64,000 nucleotides of DNA from Melanopsichium pennsylvanicum. Its lineage: Eukaryota > Basidiomycota > Ustilaginomycetes > Ustilaginales. Shown here piece by piece: positions 39,549 to 50,438 of this stretch (position 1 is its first letter; each line of letters opens with the position of its first letter). The stretch is taken from contig OAPG01000006.1 of assembly GCA_900208305.1 (NCBI GenBank), positions 434,001 through 498,000 of the forward strand, given 5' to 3'. The notes beneath the pieces were generated by a model. That model made no database searches. It was not told the DNA's origin and was given only the letters and a program-made list of their open reading frames with translations. Both the position numbers and the translations under genes were made by a program.

Positions 39549-41619
39549 GGCGAATGAGCGTGACAGCAAATGAGCCGTCGAGGGTCGTTGCTGATGGATG
39601 GAAAGTCTAGATGGCTGTAATCTCCAGGTGGCAGAGCTGAAGATCCGCCTAGTTGATCGAAAACAATTCACGCTGAGAAGTCTCAGGCGCTGTCAACGCT
39701 GACGAGGTTCCGTAAAAGGTCGTGTGCCAGAAAGTCAGACGAGAACGCAGGTACGAGAGATCAGCCCGGTGGTCGATGCAACGTGGTGTGCCAATAGCGA
39801 GTAATGAGATCTCTAGTCGAAAAACGAAGTTGGCGTGATCTTGAGACGATGATGATGCTGCGAGATTGGTCGAGGTCGAGGGGCTAAGCTGAGCGATAGA
39901 TGCTGGGACGACTGTGTCAAGACAAGAGTGACGGAGACGCTCAACGCTCTATGACTGTCAAAGGGGGGCAGCGAGAGTTTGGCTGAGGGACGACGGGTGA
40001 TATTAAAAAAGTTTCAAGTGAAGATACTTCGAGGACGAGTGCGCAGATGTAAGAACAAATCGGGAGGGCAGGAAGGAACAAGTACGGACGCAGCACAAGT
40101 GCTAAGGCGGCGTAGATACAGAATCTTCGTAGCAGCAATCACAATTTTTCCAGGCGAGGTTGGACATGCTTATACTCTATTTCAGTTGAGCACTCTGCTT
40201 TCACTCTCCGTCCCTTTTCTTTTGTGTCAACTGCGATTAGTGCTGGGAGACTAACTGAAATCAAAGCGACAACTTACAGAGGCTGAGCAGGACCCGATTG
40301 TTCGCTTAGGCTCGCGCTCCTAATTCATTCGTGGGTGGCGAGGCGGAATCACAGTCACACGCTCTCTGCACCCACGGTTTCGAAACAACTCAAATCATCT
40401 CAACGGCTTCCCATTTTTTTTTTGTCTTTTGTCTCGTGATTTCATGTAAATTTTATTTTGTTTGCTCAATTTCGCGCGGACAAAAGGTGGAAAATCCTTG
40501 ACCCGCACCCTGGGGTTCAAGGAGAGGGTCCAACCTGAACTGCTCGTTTCTGCTCAGCTCGGCTCTGCCCCGCTCTTTGGAACTGCGCTTGGCGAGACGC
40601 ATTCGTGATTCCGCTTTCGGCTTGGCTTTTTTCAGATAGTCATGGTGCATTTTGCTCGCCTCGTCGCCTTTGTCAAGCCATTCCATAGTAGTAGCAATTG
40701 CGAGGATTTGTTCGGACGCAAGCATCAGTGCCGTATCAGCGTAGTAGAATCGTATGGAGATGCTCACAAACTTTTCATAATCGGGCCGAAAGACTTTCTC
40801 GTTCCTTCACTTGTTCGCTGCGCAGGTCGAGCAGGTCGAGCAGGGCGGCAGCACACGTTTCGGTCTGCAAAATCGTCTATCTCATATTGGTCAAATCCGA
40901 CCAACCGTCTCTGTCCGAAGTTGAACCAATATGGCTTGGCACAACATGAGGCGGCAGCCACCCAGTCAGGTTGCTTGTTTTAAGCTCTGCCTGACAATTG
41001 ACCAAAGTCTGCCCTCCTATTGCGCCCAAAATTTGCGAATCTGGGACCGCGTCAAGCAACTCTATTTGTTCACACCGTCGGCTGTTCCAGGTCATGTCCG
41101 AACCTCTGGTCACATGATCGGAGGAACATTCGTGCTAAGCATATTCGTGTCTCGCTTGACGCGGTTTGTAGGAGTCGGTGAATGATCACATTCTCGAGAG
41201 AAATCCAACGTCTTACAGTAAAGTTTGCGTCAACTTATTCTTTCGATCAGGTGGCTTTCGTCAGGTAAACCAAGTCAGAACGCAGCTCTCCGTTGCGAAT
41301 CCTCTCCCCTATCCCCAGCACGCCCTCTCTCTGACTTTGAAGCTGCAGCAGATAAAGAGTAGACAGTACCTCGGAACCTGCTCAATGCCGATCTGAGCTT
41401 ATCGTGCGCTTGACCAACTGATTCAATAACAGCTCGGTCAAATCACACCTTCAACATCAAATCAACACTTGGTCTAACACTCCATACACACGTAGCAGTA
41501 CGGTCAACACAACCTTGGCTACTATGCGACCACTGCAATCAATGAAAGGCTTCAGCAGAAGGGTACAAATACATATAAGAGCTAGGCGTCCAACGGGAAA
41601 GTTTTGGGAGCAGCGCAAT
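39549..41619. other. Long intergenic region, NAD(P)HX epimerase 5' side to Pwp2 3' end
   Basis: About 2 kb. The first 140 bp encode the in-frame AUG-less leader of the epimerase. The middle has one weak small reading frame (40453-40725, own entry). The rest is mixed-composition DNA with no repeat array, tRNA or conserved motif that I recognise. Confidence 0.5.
40453..40725 (-). CDS. Possible small hypothetical protein (90 codons)
   Basis: ATG at 40725 opens a 90-residue frame whose C-terminal part is strongly hydrophilic (MEWLDKGDEASKMHHDYLKK followed by Lys/Arg-rich sequence). I do not recognise it. Support is only the open frame and its coding-like charge pattern; it could equally be chance or a fragment of a spliced gene. 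Confidence 0.22.
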   Translation of the reverse strand: MLASEQILAIATTMEWLDKGDEASKMHHDYLKKAKPKAESRMRLAKRSSKERGRAELSRNEQFRLDPLLEPQGAGQGFSTFCPREIEQTK

Positions 41620-44600
41620 CTAGACAGCCTCGACCTCCATCAGCTCGCCCAAACTGGCTGCACTGTTTGCTGCCTTTTCTTTCTGCTCCGCCTTCGCCAC
41701 GCCGTTCCAAACATAGAGGAGCGAATACAGATTCTCATCGCTGATCCTCTTGACGTTCGCCCTCAACTCGTTAAGCGCGATCTGAACTGCCCTCAAAATG
41801 GGCGCATACTCTGTCGGTGCCTTGCTCTTGATTTCGGCTCCTCGTACCGAGAAAATGGCTGCGATCCATCTCAGATGGAACTCAACATGCGGACTCCCAC
41901 TGCTGGGCTGCAGACGCTCAGCAATCAATCGCAACACTGTGGGGAGGTGGATCAGAGGCAACTGCTGCGAGACGAGCACGATATCCGCCGCAGAAGTGCG
42001 TTCGTAAACTTCGGCCATGAGCGGCTTCTCGCCAAGACGGCACGCACCCACAACAGCGAGGAGATGCTCGCCACGCTCAGACGCTTCGCGAACGGCTTGG
42101 GGTGTCAAGTCCATGTCGAGATCGAGCGGATCAAACGCTGCTTGTTCGTCAAGGCTATAAATGAGCAGACCTGATGTGGAAGCGGCTGCCCAAGAGCGTG
42201 CCGTCGGGTTGAAGCGCACACACTTGGCTCGAGAGATGGCTCGAGTGGTTCGCTTTGTGGCATCTCCTCGTTGCGCGCCTGGAAGCGAATTGTCGACACG
42301 CTCAGTGGGGAGCAGGTCGGCCTCATCGTCACGGTCGTCGACGAGATCAATAGCGCCAGCTGCAGTCACGCGACGAGAGTCGAGCTTATCCTGAGTGCCG
42401 TCGAGCGCAAGATTCTTTGTGAGCTCCCAGCGCTTGAGCAACACTCGTTCCTTGACATCATAAAGACAGACGTAGTTGGCATTGCCTCCCGCAAGGATAC
42501 ACGCACCATCAGCACTGTAGGTGACAGTGGTGAAGCAAGCTCCGCTAGCGGTGTTGCGGCGAGCAATCTTGTCGTTGACCTTACGTCCACCTGCGATGTC
42601 ACGACGGCATTCGACCACACCGGTCTGCTTGCCTTCGAGAGGGTCGAAGAAGGCCAGGTATCCGTCCAGGGTGGATGCGCAGATCTCTCGACCGTCGGGC
42701 CGGAATGCCACTGCCAAGCCGTCAGCATTGAGTGTGAAAGATTCAACGCTCTGTGTTGTCCTGAACACTTCCCAAGTGCGCACAGTCTTGTCCCAACTAA
42801 CGCTAGCGAGAATGCCGCTGCCATCAGGGCTGAAAGAAAGGCCAGAGACGGGTCCTTCATGTCCTGACAGTATGTCGAGGAGCTTTCCGGTCTGTACCGA
42901 CCACATGTAGATCTCGAAAGTGTCGGCACTACCAGCGCAGACCACTTCGCCAGATGGGTCGACCGCAAGACTGATGAACTGTACAGGCTCTGGACTGGTC
43001 AGAGTTCGGAAGTTGCGATAACGGATAAGATCGTATGCCCTGACAGTGCCGTCCAAACTTGCGCTGAAGAGCACCTGGCCTTGCTTGGCGAACTCGATGC
43101 ACGAGACGGATGCCGAGTGCTCAGAGAAAGTGGCGGTGCAAAAGCCACTGGCAGTGTTCCAGAGCTTGATTTTGCCGTCGTCGCCTCCTGTGGCCGCGAC
43201 CGAGCCATCGGATGCGAAGCCAACCGTGTTCATGTCATAGTAGTGGCCTTGTTGCTTGAGGATGTACGACTCGCTCGCCCATTCCCACACGAGGAGTTGT
43301 CCAAGGCGGTGTGCGCCGAACGCCAACCACTCGCCGCTGGCGTTGATGGCGACACTTGTGATCTTTTCCTGGCTGATGCTGAGCGTGTGGATGGGGTTAA
43401 AATCGGGCATCTCCCACAGACCAAAGATGCCGTTGGAGAAGCCGACGACTAGCAAAGAGCCGTGCTCGTGAAAGGCGGCGCAGACGGTCTTGGCACCGTT
43501 CTGCATGAAATAGTCCTTTTTAGCAATACCCCAGCGAGTGAGACCGACAGCATTGTCAGCTTGCTTAGAGGAGCTGCCGCCCTTGATGCCTTCGGATGCA
43601 CGCCAGGCGTCCTCGTCGTCTTCACGCATGTCTTCGTCGTCGTCATCGGTCTGCTTACCTTGCCATGTGAAGCAGGCGCCATCGCGAGAGACCGTATAGA
43701 TGGTCTTTTCGTCCTTGGAAAAGTAGGCGCCGATGACGGCGTCTCGATGACCAGTGAAGGTCTTTGGTCTGAAGCCTTCCACTGGGTTCAGAGAGTATAG
43801 ACGTGCGGTCATATCCTTCGATGTGGTTATAAAGAATCTAAAACGCCAGCAAGACGGAGAGAAATGCAACATGTCGTCGAATTAGCAAACATGTCACTAG
43901 ACGTGGACGGATGAGACGATAGCAGCCGATGATGAGACAGGACGATCAACGACTTCGAAGCTCTTCGACTATTCCTCAGACATAAGCAAGGTTATCTGCT
44001 ATTGATCAGCAGACTCATTAAATCAGTATAAGTTTTGTAAGCATCCTCGGAAGCACTGTTTGGCGTGGAGATGTGCTAGAAGTGTCGGGTCGTCTCGAAC
44101 TCGATCATCGGCTGCGTCTGGTCTTTTCTAAACTTCAAACCTACCTGCTATTCTTAGTCCATCGGATGCTGAGTACATCGTCAAAGTGACCGGTGTACGT
44201 TCGATGGAGGATAAAAGGGGCAAACTCACGCGCGAGATGCGATGGTGTCCTCCAGACCTTGATTTGATTTCCGTACGTGACAGCAAGGTGCTTGCCATCG
44301 GGCGAGAAACATGCATCGCGAAGTGGCTGCCTGAAGTTCATTTGGGCGAGCAAGGACCTTCTGAGGGTGTTGATCAGAAGCGCACGCCCGTCTTGATCAG
44401 CAACTAAGACGATTGCCTGGTTGACAGGCGACAGCGCGATCCTGGCGATAGGCTTTCTTGTCTCGAAGGGAAGCGTTGTTGATGTGTTGCGGACTAGATT
44501 GAAGATAGACAGGCGATTGCCCACTGGAGAGTAGATGGAGTCGCCATCTGCTGAAAAGACGACATTACCACCCTGATATACGGTGCCGCACAAGTTAGAA

Positions 44601-44620
44601 AACTTGAAAGACGACTTCAT
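41620..44620 (-). CDS. pwp2: Pwp2 (periodic tryptophan protein 2), U3 snoRNP / SSU processome subunit
   Basis: Two exons, 44620-44145 and 43837-41620, with a 307-bp GTAGGT...TTTTAG intron; the junction reads WTKNS-R-FFITTSKDM and the product has 897 residues. The N-terminus MKSSFKFSNLCGTVYQGGNV and two WD40 propellers (e.g. TGHFDDVLSIRW, VATGGDDGKIKLWN, LSGHEGPVSGLSFSPDGS, LASVSWDKTVRTWEVF) are typical. The C-terminal Utp12 domain (QLPLIHLPTVLRLIAERLQP ... LRAVQIALNELRANV) completes the family layout. Pwp2 belongs to the UTP-B subcomplex needed for 18S rRNA processing in the nucleolus. An acidic insertion (DDDDEDMREDDEDAW) sits in an early blade. It diverges from the UAS-UBX gene. Confidence 0.95.
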
Positions 44621-45396
44621 ATTGGAAGCGGCTTCTTTACGCAGTTGCTCTCGTCTCCTTCGACGCGTAGATGTTAGCGAAGAGGAGATGTACGAGCTTT
44701 TGCACTAAAAGGAGAGCGATAGAAGCCGAGAAGGTGGTGCGTGAAGACAGCGCAAGTGGACGAGAATGAAGAAGTTGAGCTTCATCACGACACGGCCTGG
44801 TGCTCCTTGGTGACCTTGCTGGAAGTATGAGCCAGCAGGACGAAATTTTGTTCCGCAGTGCCGTGAATAAAAGAAAAAAGAAAAAGAAAAAAGGAAGCCC
44901 AAAGTTAATAAAAGTCCGACTTCCGAAAGCTTTTAGGGTTTCACGCTCTCACACACTGCCCGTGCCTCATTTAGCGCGCACATGAATCCTGGCGAGACCT
45001 GTGCACCTCTTCCAACGTAGGGTGGAGGATTAACATCTGGGCGTACACTGACAGACTGGAAAGCATGGTTGTGAGACCATCTTAAATTCAAGCGCTTGTG
45101 TTTGATACCTCTTCCTTGCCTCCTATTTCATCATTCAAAACCCGATCTCCTACTGACTCAAGCAGAAAGCAGCACGACAAAAGCTTCTCTCAACCAGTTT
45201 GTTCAGCCCTGAACCAGAGCTGAAGCGCTGCTCCCTGGTGCAAGGCTTTTGCCCAACGCTCACGCCTGTTTACAGCCCAAGATTGGGGCCAAAGTACGGC
45301 TCGATCTGTCCGAGCAAGCGCGCACGAACAGCTTTTGCCTATCTTCAAACAGCTAGAGGAAGGTTCGAGACAAGTATTAAGAAAAGCAATCCAACG
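44621..45396. other. Divergent promoter/leader region, Pwp2 / UAS-UBX gene
   Basis: About 780 bp. The right part (45199-45396) is open in the UAS-UBX frame but lacks an ATG, so I treat it as leader. Purine-rich A/G tract at 44868-44895. No RNA gene seen. Confidence 0.5.
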
Positions 45397-47136
45397 ATGT
45401 CGACCCAGCGCTCCAGTATTCAGCAGGATGCAATCGCCAACTTACGTTCGGTGCTTCAGAGTTCCGGAGGCTCCGTTCCAGATGACGATGTACTGGTGAC
45501 TTTGCTCGAAGTAGAAGGATGGGACGTCACACGAGCAGCCCGAATGGTGGAAGAAGACACCACCGCCGAGCGCAGGAGGAGCGGTGCCGATGACGAGACC
45601 ATCGCAAGATCCTTCGCCCAGGACCCTCGTATTCGTGGTTCAATGGATTTTGAGCGGACGCTGTTGTCACCACAGTCTCGCGCATACAATCGTGCTACAG
45701 GTGCGCCAAGTGGTCTACCTGGAGGTGCTGGCTTGCACCCATATCCTCGAGCTACTGACGGTGGCACCATGAGTGTAGCACAGATGATATGGTCAGCCTT
45801 GACATTCCCGCTTTCGCTCGCGTCAACCCTTCTACTCTTCCTTGCACGGATACTGAGGGTCAGAGCTCTATTTCCGTCCCTGTTCGGAGGAGGAAGCAGC
45901 ACTGCTCGAGGATTTGATCGAACAGATCCCCGTACCTGTGCAGAAACGTTCGTACGAGAGCTCGAGGAGCAGACCGGAGGCACCACATCCCGTTCGATGG
46001 TGTCGACTGCTGACCATGGTACACGCGCACCCGTACCTAACAGATTGCCGCCATTCTTTATAGGCAGCTATTCTGATGCACTGCGCAGCGCCAAAGAGCA
46101 GATCAAGATCCTCGCCATCATTCTGGTCAGTCAGGAGCATGGGGATGTGGACCGCTTCAAGCAAAACACGCTTACGGATGGTGACCTGGTAGAATTGCTC
46201 TCCAGAGATGACTTTATCGTCTGGGGCGGCGATGTGCGCGAACGCGAAGCTTATCACGTAGCGACTACCCTACAGGCCAGCACTTACCCTTTTGTTGGAT
46301 TCATCGCATTGCAGCCGCCACGTCCAGCTAGCAGATCGTCATCCTCGTCGTCTCCACGGGCAGCTGTGCTTTCGAGACTCGAGGGATCGCCGTCATCTGC
46401 TACATCTGCGGGTGTGATTGCATCTCACATCACCGACGTACTGCTTCCCAGGACTCAAATCTACCTCGATCGCTTGCGAGCCGAGAAGCGACGGCGTGAG
46501 ATGGAGCGCCAGCTGCGTGCGGAGCAGGATCGAGCCTACCAAGAAGCCAGCCGTAGAGACGCTGAACGTATTGCAGCGAAGCGTGAAGATGAACGTCAAA
46601 AGATCGTCGCGGCGCAACGACTGCTCAAAGAGCAAGAAGCAAAGAAATCGTTGCAACGCAAGCAGCAGGCTTGGCAGAAATGGGCATTGCACAATCTCGT
46701 TCCGTCAGAACCTACATCGAAGGACTCTATTCGATTCAGCTTCCGCCTACCTAGCGGCAAAACGCTGATACGGCGCTTTTCGCGCACAGACACCGTCGAA
46801 GCCATCTTCGCCTTTGTAGAATCGGCGTCGAGTATAGCGGAAGCCAGCAGCGATACAGGTGGCGCCGAAAAACCGAGCGATTATCAGCATGTTTATCACT
46901 TCAGTCTAGTGACTGGCTACCCGAGAAAACGCATCGAGTTTTCTGAGGTGGAAGGAGCAACTGAATTGAAGGATGTGGATGGGCTCGCTCAAGGTGCGAG
47001 TTTGATCGTCGAGGGGCAGGTGGTGGGAGACAGCTTAGTGGCCACAGATGACGAGGAGGAAGATCAAGATGATGAAGATCACGAAGATGACAGTAAGGGC
47101 AGAACTGGCGTTCGGAGCCTAGCGAAGTCCCCTTAG
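45397..47136 (+). CDS. FAF2/UBXD8-like UBA-UAS-UBX protein (Cdc48 adaptor)
   Basis: 579 residues from the ATG at 45397 (MSTQRSSIQQD). Domain order: UBA-like helices (DDDVLVTLLEVEGWDVTRAA, about 28-48), a membrane hairpin (LSLASTLLLFLARILRV, about 138-156), a UAS thioredoxin-like domain (about 188-311; FIVWGGDVREREAYHVATTL), a long coiled coil (about 352-428), a UBX domain (about 442-545; IRFSFRLPSGKTLIRRF) and an acidic tail. This is the architecture of human UBXD8 and of fungal Ubx3/Ucp10, which recruit Cdc48/p97 to membrane ubiquitin ligases; Ubx3/Ucp10 belongs to the Dsc complex. The frame is open 66 codons further upstream without an ATG. Confidence 0.88.
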   Translation: MSTQRSSIQQDAIANLRSVLQSSGGSVPDDDVLVTLLEVEGWDVTRAARMVEEDTTAERRRSGADDETIARSFAQDPRIRGSMDFERTLLSPQSRAYNRATGAPSGLPGGAGLHPYPRATDGGTMSVAQMIWSALTFPLSLASTLLLFLARILRVRALFPSLFGGGSSTARGFDRTDPRTCAETFVRELEEQTGGTTSRSMVSTADHGTRAPVPNRLPPFFIGSYSDALRSAKEQIKILAIILVSQEHGDVDRFKQNTLTDGDLVELLSRDDFIVWGGDVREREAYHVATTLQASTYPFVGFIALQPPRPASRSSSSSSPRAAVLSRLEGSPSSATSAGVIASHITDVLLPRTQIYLDRLRAEKRRREMERQLRAEQDRAYQEASRRDAERIAAKREDERQKIVAAQRLLKEQEAKKSLQRKQQAWQKWALHNLVPSEPTSKDSIRFSFRLPSGKTLIRRFSRTDTVEAIFAFVESASSIAEASSDTGGAEKPSDYQHVYHFSLVTGYPRKRIEFSEVEGATELKDVDGLAQGASLIVEGQVVGDSLVATDDEEEDQDDEDHEDDSKGRTGVRSLAKSP

Positions 47137-47444
47137 CATTGTTACCATTACACGATATGAGATTACCCCATAGATACGACGACTTTGTTCTGTCTCACCT
47201 TTTTTTGAGGTCATCTCTACGAATGGTAGCGGGGCAACGTGTGAATCAGAGCTCAAAACAGTTGCCTGTAGTCAAGGTGTTGTGGCTCCGCCATCCTTGT
47301 CGCAATGATGAAAAATACATTCAAACTGGATCTTGAGTCTCGAAAGGGGCGTGTGTCTGACTGGGGAAACAAGACTGATGTAGGAGGCAACTTCTGTTGA
47401 AATCAACCGTCTAGCGAGCGAGGTCTGGCGACACCATTTCGTTA

Positions 47445-47445
<1 letters not shown>

Positions 47446-47488
<43 letters not shown>
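47446..47488. repeat. Poly-A tract, 43 A
   Basis: Forty-three uninterrupted A residues about 310 bp downstream of the UAS-UBX stop codon. No target-site duplication was found by eye. Confidence 0.95.
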
Positions 47489-47489
<1 letters not shown>

Positions 47490-49154
47490 AAGAGATCAGA
47501 GAATGTCGGTGCTAACAGTTTCGCATTGTCAAAATCAAGAAAGACTATGTATGATGAAAAGGATTCGACATGGAAAAGAATTGCGAAAATCGGGCAACAA
47601 AAGCAGCAAGTGCGGTCCCGGAGATCGGCGTATAAAGCACGATTCGATCATGAGATGCATGATGAAGCACTCTCTGTTGGAAAATCTGCATAGCCTCGCA
47701 TTTAGACATGCAGAAGAGGAATTTGTGGCGTACTGTAAATTTACTGTTCTTTGCAACTGTTTGAAAAGATTTGAATTTCCTTTTTTATATCTGCCAAATC
47801 TGGACAATTGTTGCGGAACGGGGGAGGAGAAAGAGATTTCAAATGCTTAAAGTACGAATTCTACAATGATGCTCAGCCAAGTTTTTCCCCAATTGCTTCA
47901 CTGCACGGTAAAATTTTACTGTAAAAGTTGATCCGCTGTGTAGCAAATTAGATATTGGAAAATTGCGGTAAATTACTCTGCAGAAAAAAGATGCAACGGT
48001 GTCCGAGCATGCCTATTTCTGCAAATGTGTGCAGCGGTGAGCGGAGCTTGAACCTGAACGATGGACTGAGCTTGTCAGCGTTTAATCACAGCTCAAACGA
48101 ACCAGGTAAAGCAGTAATACAAGAGAATAACGAAAGGGTGGGCCAAACCAAAGTGTTCGCACATGAACGCTCTCTATTCGTCCCTAATATGACTTAACTA
48201 ACTCAAGTTAGAGCAAAACACACTGTGCAGTACGTTAAATGTAATTTCACTGAAAAGTAGAATAATAAGGTCTCAGTTTATTGTTCTCATTTGAGAGTGA
48301 TTGACAAGTGAGAAATACAGCTTGTAGCGGCGACTCATGTGGGTGAAGTAGACCCGAAATGATGCTTGCTTGGCCTGAAATTTAGCTTCGGTCCGAGAAC
48401 CAAATGTGGTTGGCAGGAATGATCATTATTTTGTAATTTACCGTATCCCCGTCTATCAGAAGGAGGTCGCTGCTATGACGGCAAAGATCATAATCATATA
48501 TTGTGACATTGACATACACGCAACGAAAGACAAGCCTGGTGATGAGGCTCGAAGTTCATCATTTGTAATTTTTATTTGTATTTCCTAGAAATGGTTCTGA
48601 GAGACTGGTGGCGAGGAATGTTTGACTGGAGAGAGAGAGAGAGAGAGATTGTGAGATTGTCAAGAGTGGCTTTGCAGGACCCTTGGGTCCACCGGATATC
48701 GACCAAGAAAATCAAGCCACAATCTCGGTCACGGACATGTGTAGCCCATAAAAGATCATCAGAAAAAGGGAATTCGCGGAAAAGACAGCAGAATAGAAAA
48801 AGATAGCAAAAACCACAAATCTAGCAGAACGGCCGAGATTGTCCGCTGAAAATAAAAAGCAAGGAACCCAGTGTAAACAATCTGGTCTGTTGATATAGTT
48901 TTCGCAAGACGTCGACAACGTTAGAGTGCGTATCAGCACGGCGGACCGGATGTATGAACCTCCTCAGCAACAGGTGCGACGGCTAGAACCAACGAGAGAT
49001 GGTGTCAGCCAAGAAGTGGTATTGTTCGTGCGACAACGAAACAACACCCTACGAAGACCAAAGACACATATCTTTGTCAACGTTGCCACGAAAACATAGT
49101 TGTGGCCTTGGTTGAATCAAACCGTATTTTAGAGCTTGAGCCAAACATGATCGG

Positions 49155-49178
49155 GACCAAGCCAACGATGGCTTGGTC
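49155..49178. other. Perfect 10-bp hairpin
   Basis: GACCAAGCCA (49155-49164), loop ACGA, then TGGCTTGGTC (49169-49178). No T tract follows, so it is not a Pol III-style end. Function unknown. Confidence 0.7.
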
Positions 49179-50049
49179 GTTGGGAAGACGGTGCAACATT
49201 AACGGAAAAAGTATTTGCTAGCTTACGAGTCTGATCGACCTCGCTATGCAATCACATGGAAATTCGTCGAGTTGTACGCCTGCAAACCCCTTGTCGACAC
49301 ACTCCAAGCAAGTCACCTCACCCGCTTCTACCACACAAATCGCCGGTTGACGCACGCTCATGGGCGTCAATATCTCGCCAACACAAGTTGTGAGCTGGAT
49401 GAAGCCCGTCACAGGTTAAGAATGGCGCCCTTGACACTCAATGATGGTGTCAGCAATTGTATCGCAATTGACACTCGTTTAGGACGCCATCGCGATATAG
49501 AGGCGTCAACAGAACCTCGTACGGACCCCCTCTTGAGTTTCGTATGAGCTTCGAAAGCGTGCACGACGATAAAATCGGATGCAAATGCTAGCCAAGCTGG
49601 GCAAAGGAACGGGCGTTGAATGGAGCAAAGGCGGATCAGATTGTCGTGATCAGTATTTATCTTGACCTTCATCCTGCTTCCGGTATTAACAAGGCGCGGT
49701 TGTTGGCGTTTACAGCGCTCTAGATGGCCTCTTTTCGAGTCATATGAATGTTCGGTCCCTGGAGCCTCTGACGCCACACTTGGTGATTTATTAGTAGTGA
49801 TACACTTGAGCTGCGGCTGTAATGACTGCATCACCCATTTCTTCAGCGTCCTTGCGGAGCAAACGGCTGAGATCACCCGAACTGGGATACTCGTAGTTGA
49901 TTGCATGTTGTATGCTTTGTCCTCGAGCATTTACAGTGTTTGCCAACAAGTGCTCAGGCAGAGTGGAAAAAAAGAGCCGTGCATTATGGCGAATATGAAG
50001 CGGGTTGATACTGCATCTCTTGTTTGTGGGTGGAATAATTCTGATCGGC

Positions 50050-50069
50050 TTTTTTTTTTTTTTTTTTTT
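50050..50069. repeat. Poly-T tract, 20 T
   Basis: Uninterrupted T20 in the gene-poor region upstream of WC-2. Confidence 0.9.
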
Positions 50070-50358
50070 CCTCGTTTCTTGCTTCACATATGTCTCAGAC
50101 GGGTTCTGAGTCTGAATTTGCTTACTTGAGCGTGTGGAGGGTGTGGCTCGCTTGAGGGGATTCAAATACCGAAATTGAATCCAGAAGGACCCTGAGCTGA
50201 ACCCTTCTGCTGTCAAAGCGCAATTGGTGATTTGTTTCGCCATTCATTTTGCCACCGCTCCTCCGCTGTTGAACCGCACGAAGCAAGTGTACAGTAAAAA
50301 GATTTTGGTAGACGTTACACTTTAGACTCTCCTTTGCTCCCTCGCTGTCTCACCCTTT

Positions 50359-50438
50359 CCTTCACCCTGGTATTCCTTCACCCTGGTATTCCTTCACCCT
50401 GGTATTCCTTCACCCTGGTATCCCTTCACCCTTGCATG
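50359..50438. repeat. 16-bp tandem repeat CCTTCACCCTGGTATT, about 4.6 copies
   Basis: Three perfect copies, a fourth with one change (TATC) and a degenerate fifth (CCTTCACCCTTGCATG). Confidence 0.95.

Noticed and set aside
41515..42174. 219-codon plus-strand frame overlapping the Pwp2 3' end
   Set aside because: Mostly antisense to the Utp12 domain of Pwp2; no motif.
45199..45396. N-terminal extension of the UAS-UBX protein
   Set aside because: Open for 66 codons but lacks an ATG and has no presequence character, unlike the epimerase leader.
49409..49930. 173-codon minus-strand frame in the gene-poor region
   Set aside because: No family resemblance and no coding-like pattern; kept only as part of the intergenic description.
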